Part shown: piece by piece, positions 63,986-64,000 of the stretch
Layout of the letters: each line of letters opens with the position of its first letter
Position numbering within the stretch: position 1 is the first letter of the stretch
Origin: a bacterium
Lineage (GTDB): Bacteria > Planctomycetota > Planctomycetia > Isosphaerales > Isosphaeraceae
Direction of reading: 5' to 3'
Assembly: GCA_016125085.1 (NCBI GenBank)
Contig: WGMM01000009.1
Span: 62,001 to 126,000, forward strand
DNA length: 64,000 bases
Made by a program: the position numbers and the translations under genes
The notes under the pieces: model-generated
Databases searched by the model: none
What the model was told of the DNA's origin: nothing
What the model saw: the letters and a program-made list of their open reading frames with translations, nothing else

Positions 63986-64000
63986 CCCGGCGATCCCGTC

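Overview
The window looks like a chromosomal segment of a planctomycete (Planctomycetota). The evidence is indirect but consistent. A secreted protein carries the planctomycete-type N-terminal LExRxxLA motif. There are three PEP-CTERM proteins, a 3-keto-disaccharide hydrolase-like (DUF1080) protein, a single-chain RNase R, a YhaM-type nuclease, and several Tat or lipoprotein-type secreted enzymes. The DNA is moderately GC-rich and dense in GATTCG/CGATCG-type words. I see no tRNA, rRNA, insertion sequence, prophage or CRISPR array, so this is mostly core genome with a few accessory patches.

Layout. 1-3.2 kb: the end of rpoA, rplQ, a HIT hydrolase, then kdsD-kdsC for Kdo synthesis. 3.2-8.1 kb: a 1210-residue envelope protein with repeated LptC/LptA(OstA)-like segments, then a GT4 glycosyltransferase, which together look like an LPS synthesis/export locus. 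8.4-14.3 kb: a lipoprotein, an SMP-30-type lactonase, a small membrane protein, rpmE (type B), prfA and prmC. 14.3-21.3 kb, minus strand: a P1B-type ATPase with no Cys-Pro-Cys, a degenerate ATPase paralogue that has lost the phosphorylation Asp and the nucleotide-binding domain, a 106-residue unknown between them, two tandem PGPGP-type small membrane proteins, and two small membrane-anchored helical proteins. I consider this the most likely undescribed system in the window.

21.6-34 kb: a DUF1080 protein, an aldehyde dehydrogenase, a repeat-rich surface-type protein, a CLC-type (probably fluoride) antiporter, an LExR secreted protein, a dipeptidase-metalloprotease-FAD oxidoreductase run, a SnoaL-like secreted protein, and LarC with a 62-residue His-rich tail. 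34-41 kb: an orphan ribose-type binding lipoprotein, an SGNH hydrolase, an N-acetylmuramoyl-alanine amidase, a double thioredoxin-fold protein, a PAP2 phosphatase and a PEP-CTERM protein. 41-46 kb: a methyltransferase, a primary-type sigma factor, ribosomal protein S1 and YajQ. 46-54 kb: an RdgC-like protein, a YdjM-like membrane hydrolase, a SurA/PpiC-type isomerase, a CbiMQO Ni/Co importer and an NAD-dependent epimerase. 54-64 kb: an ArsR-type regulator with a visible promoter/operator, RsgA, two PEP-CTERM proteins flanking YhaM and RNase R, PlsC and Cmk.

Genes that work together: kdsD-kdsC-LptCA-like-GT (LPS); prfA-prmC (release factor and its methyltransferase, overlapping); the P-type ATPase/pseudo-ATPase operon; cbiM-cbiQ-cbiO (overlapping GTGA junctions) with LarC as another nickel-handling protein in the window; YhaM and RNase R (RNA decay); cmk-plsC. 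Translational coupling through 4-nt ATGA/GTGA overlaps is common. Several convergent gene pairs are separated by strong GC-rich hairpins.
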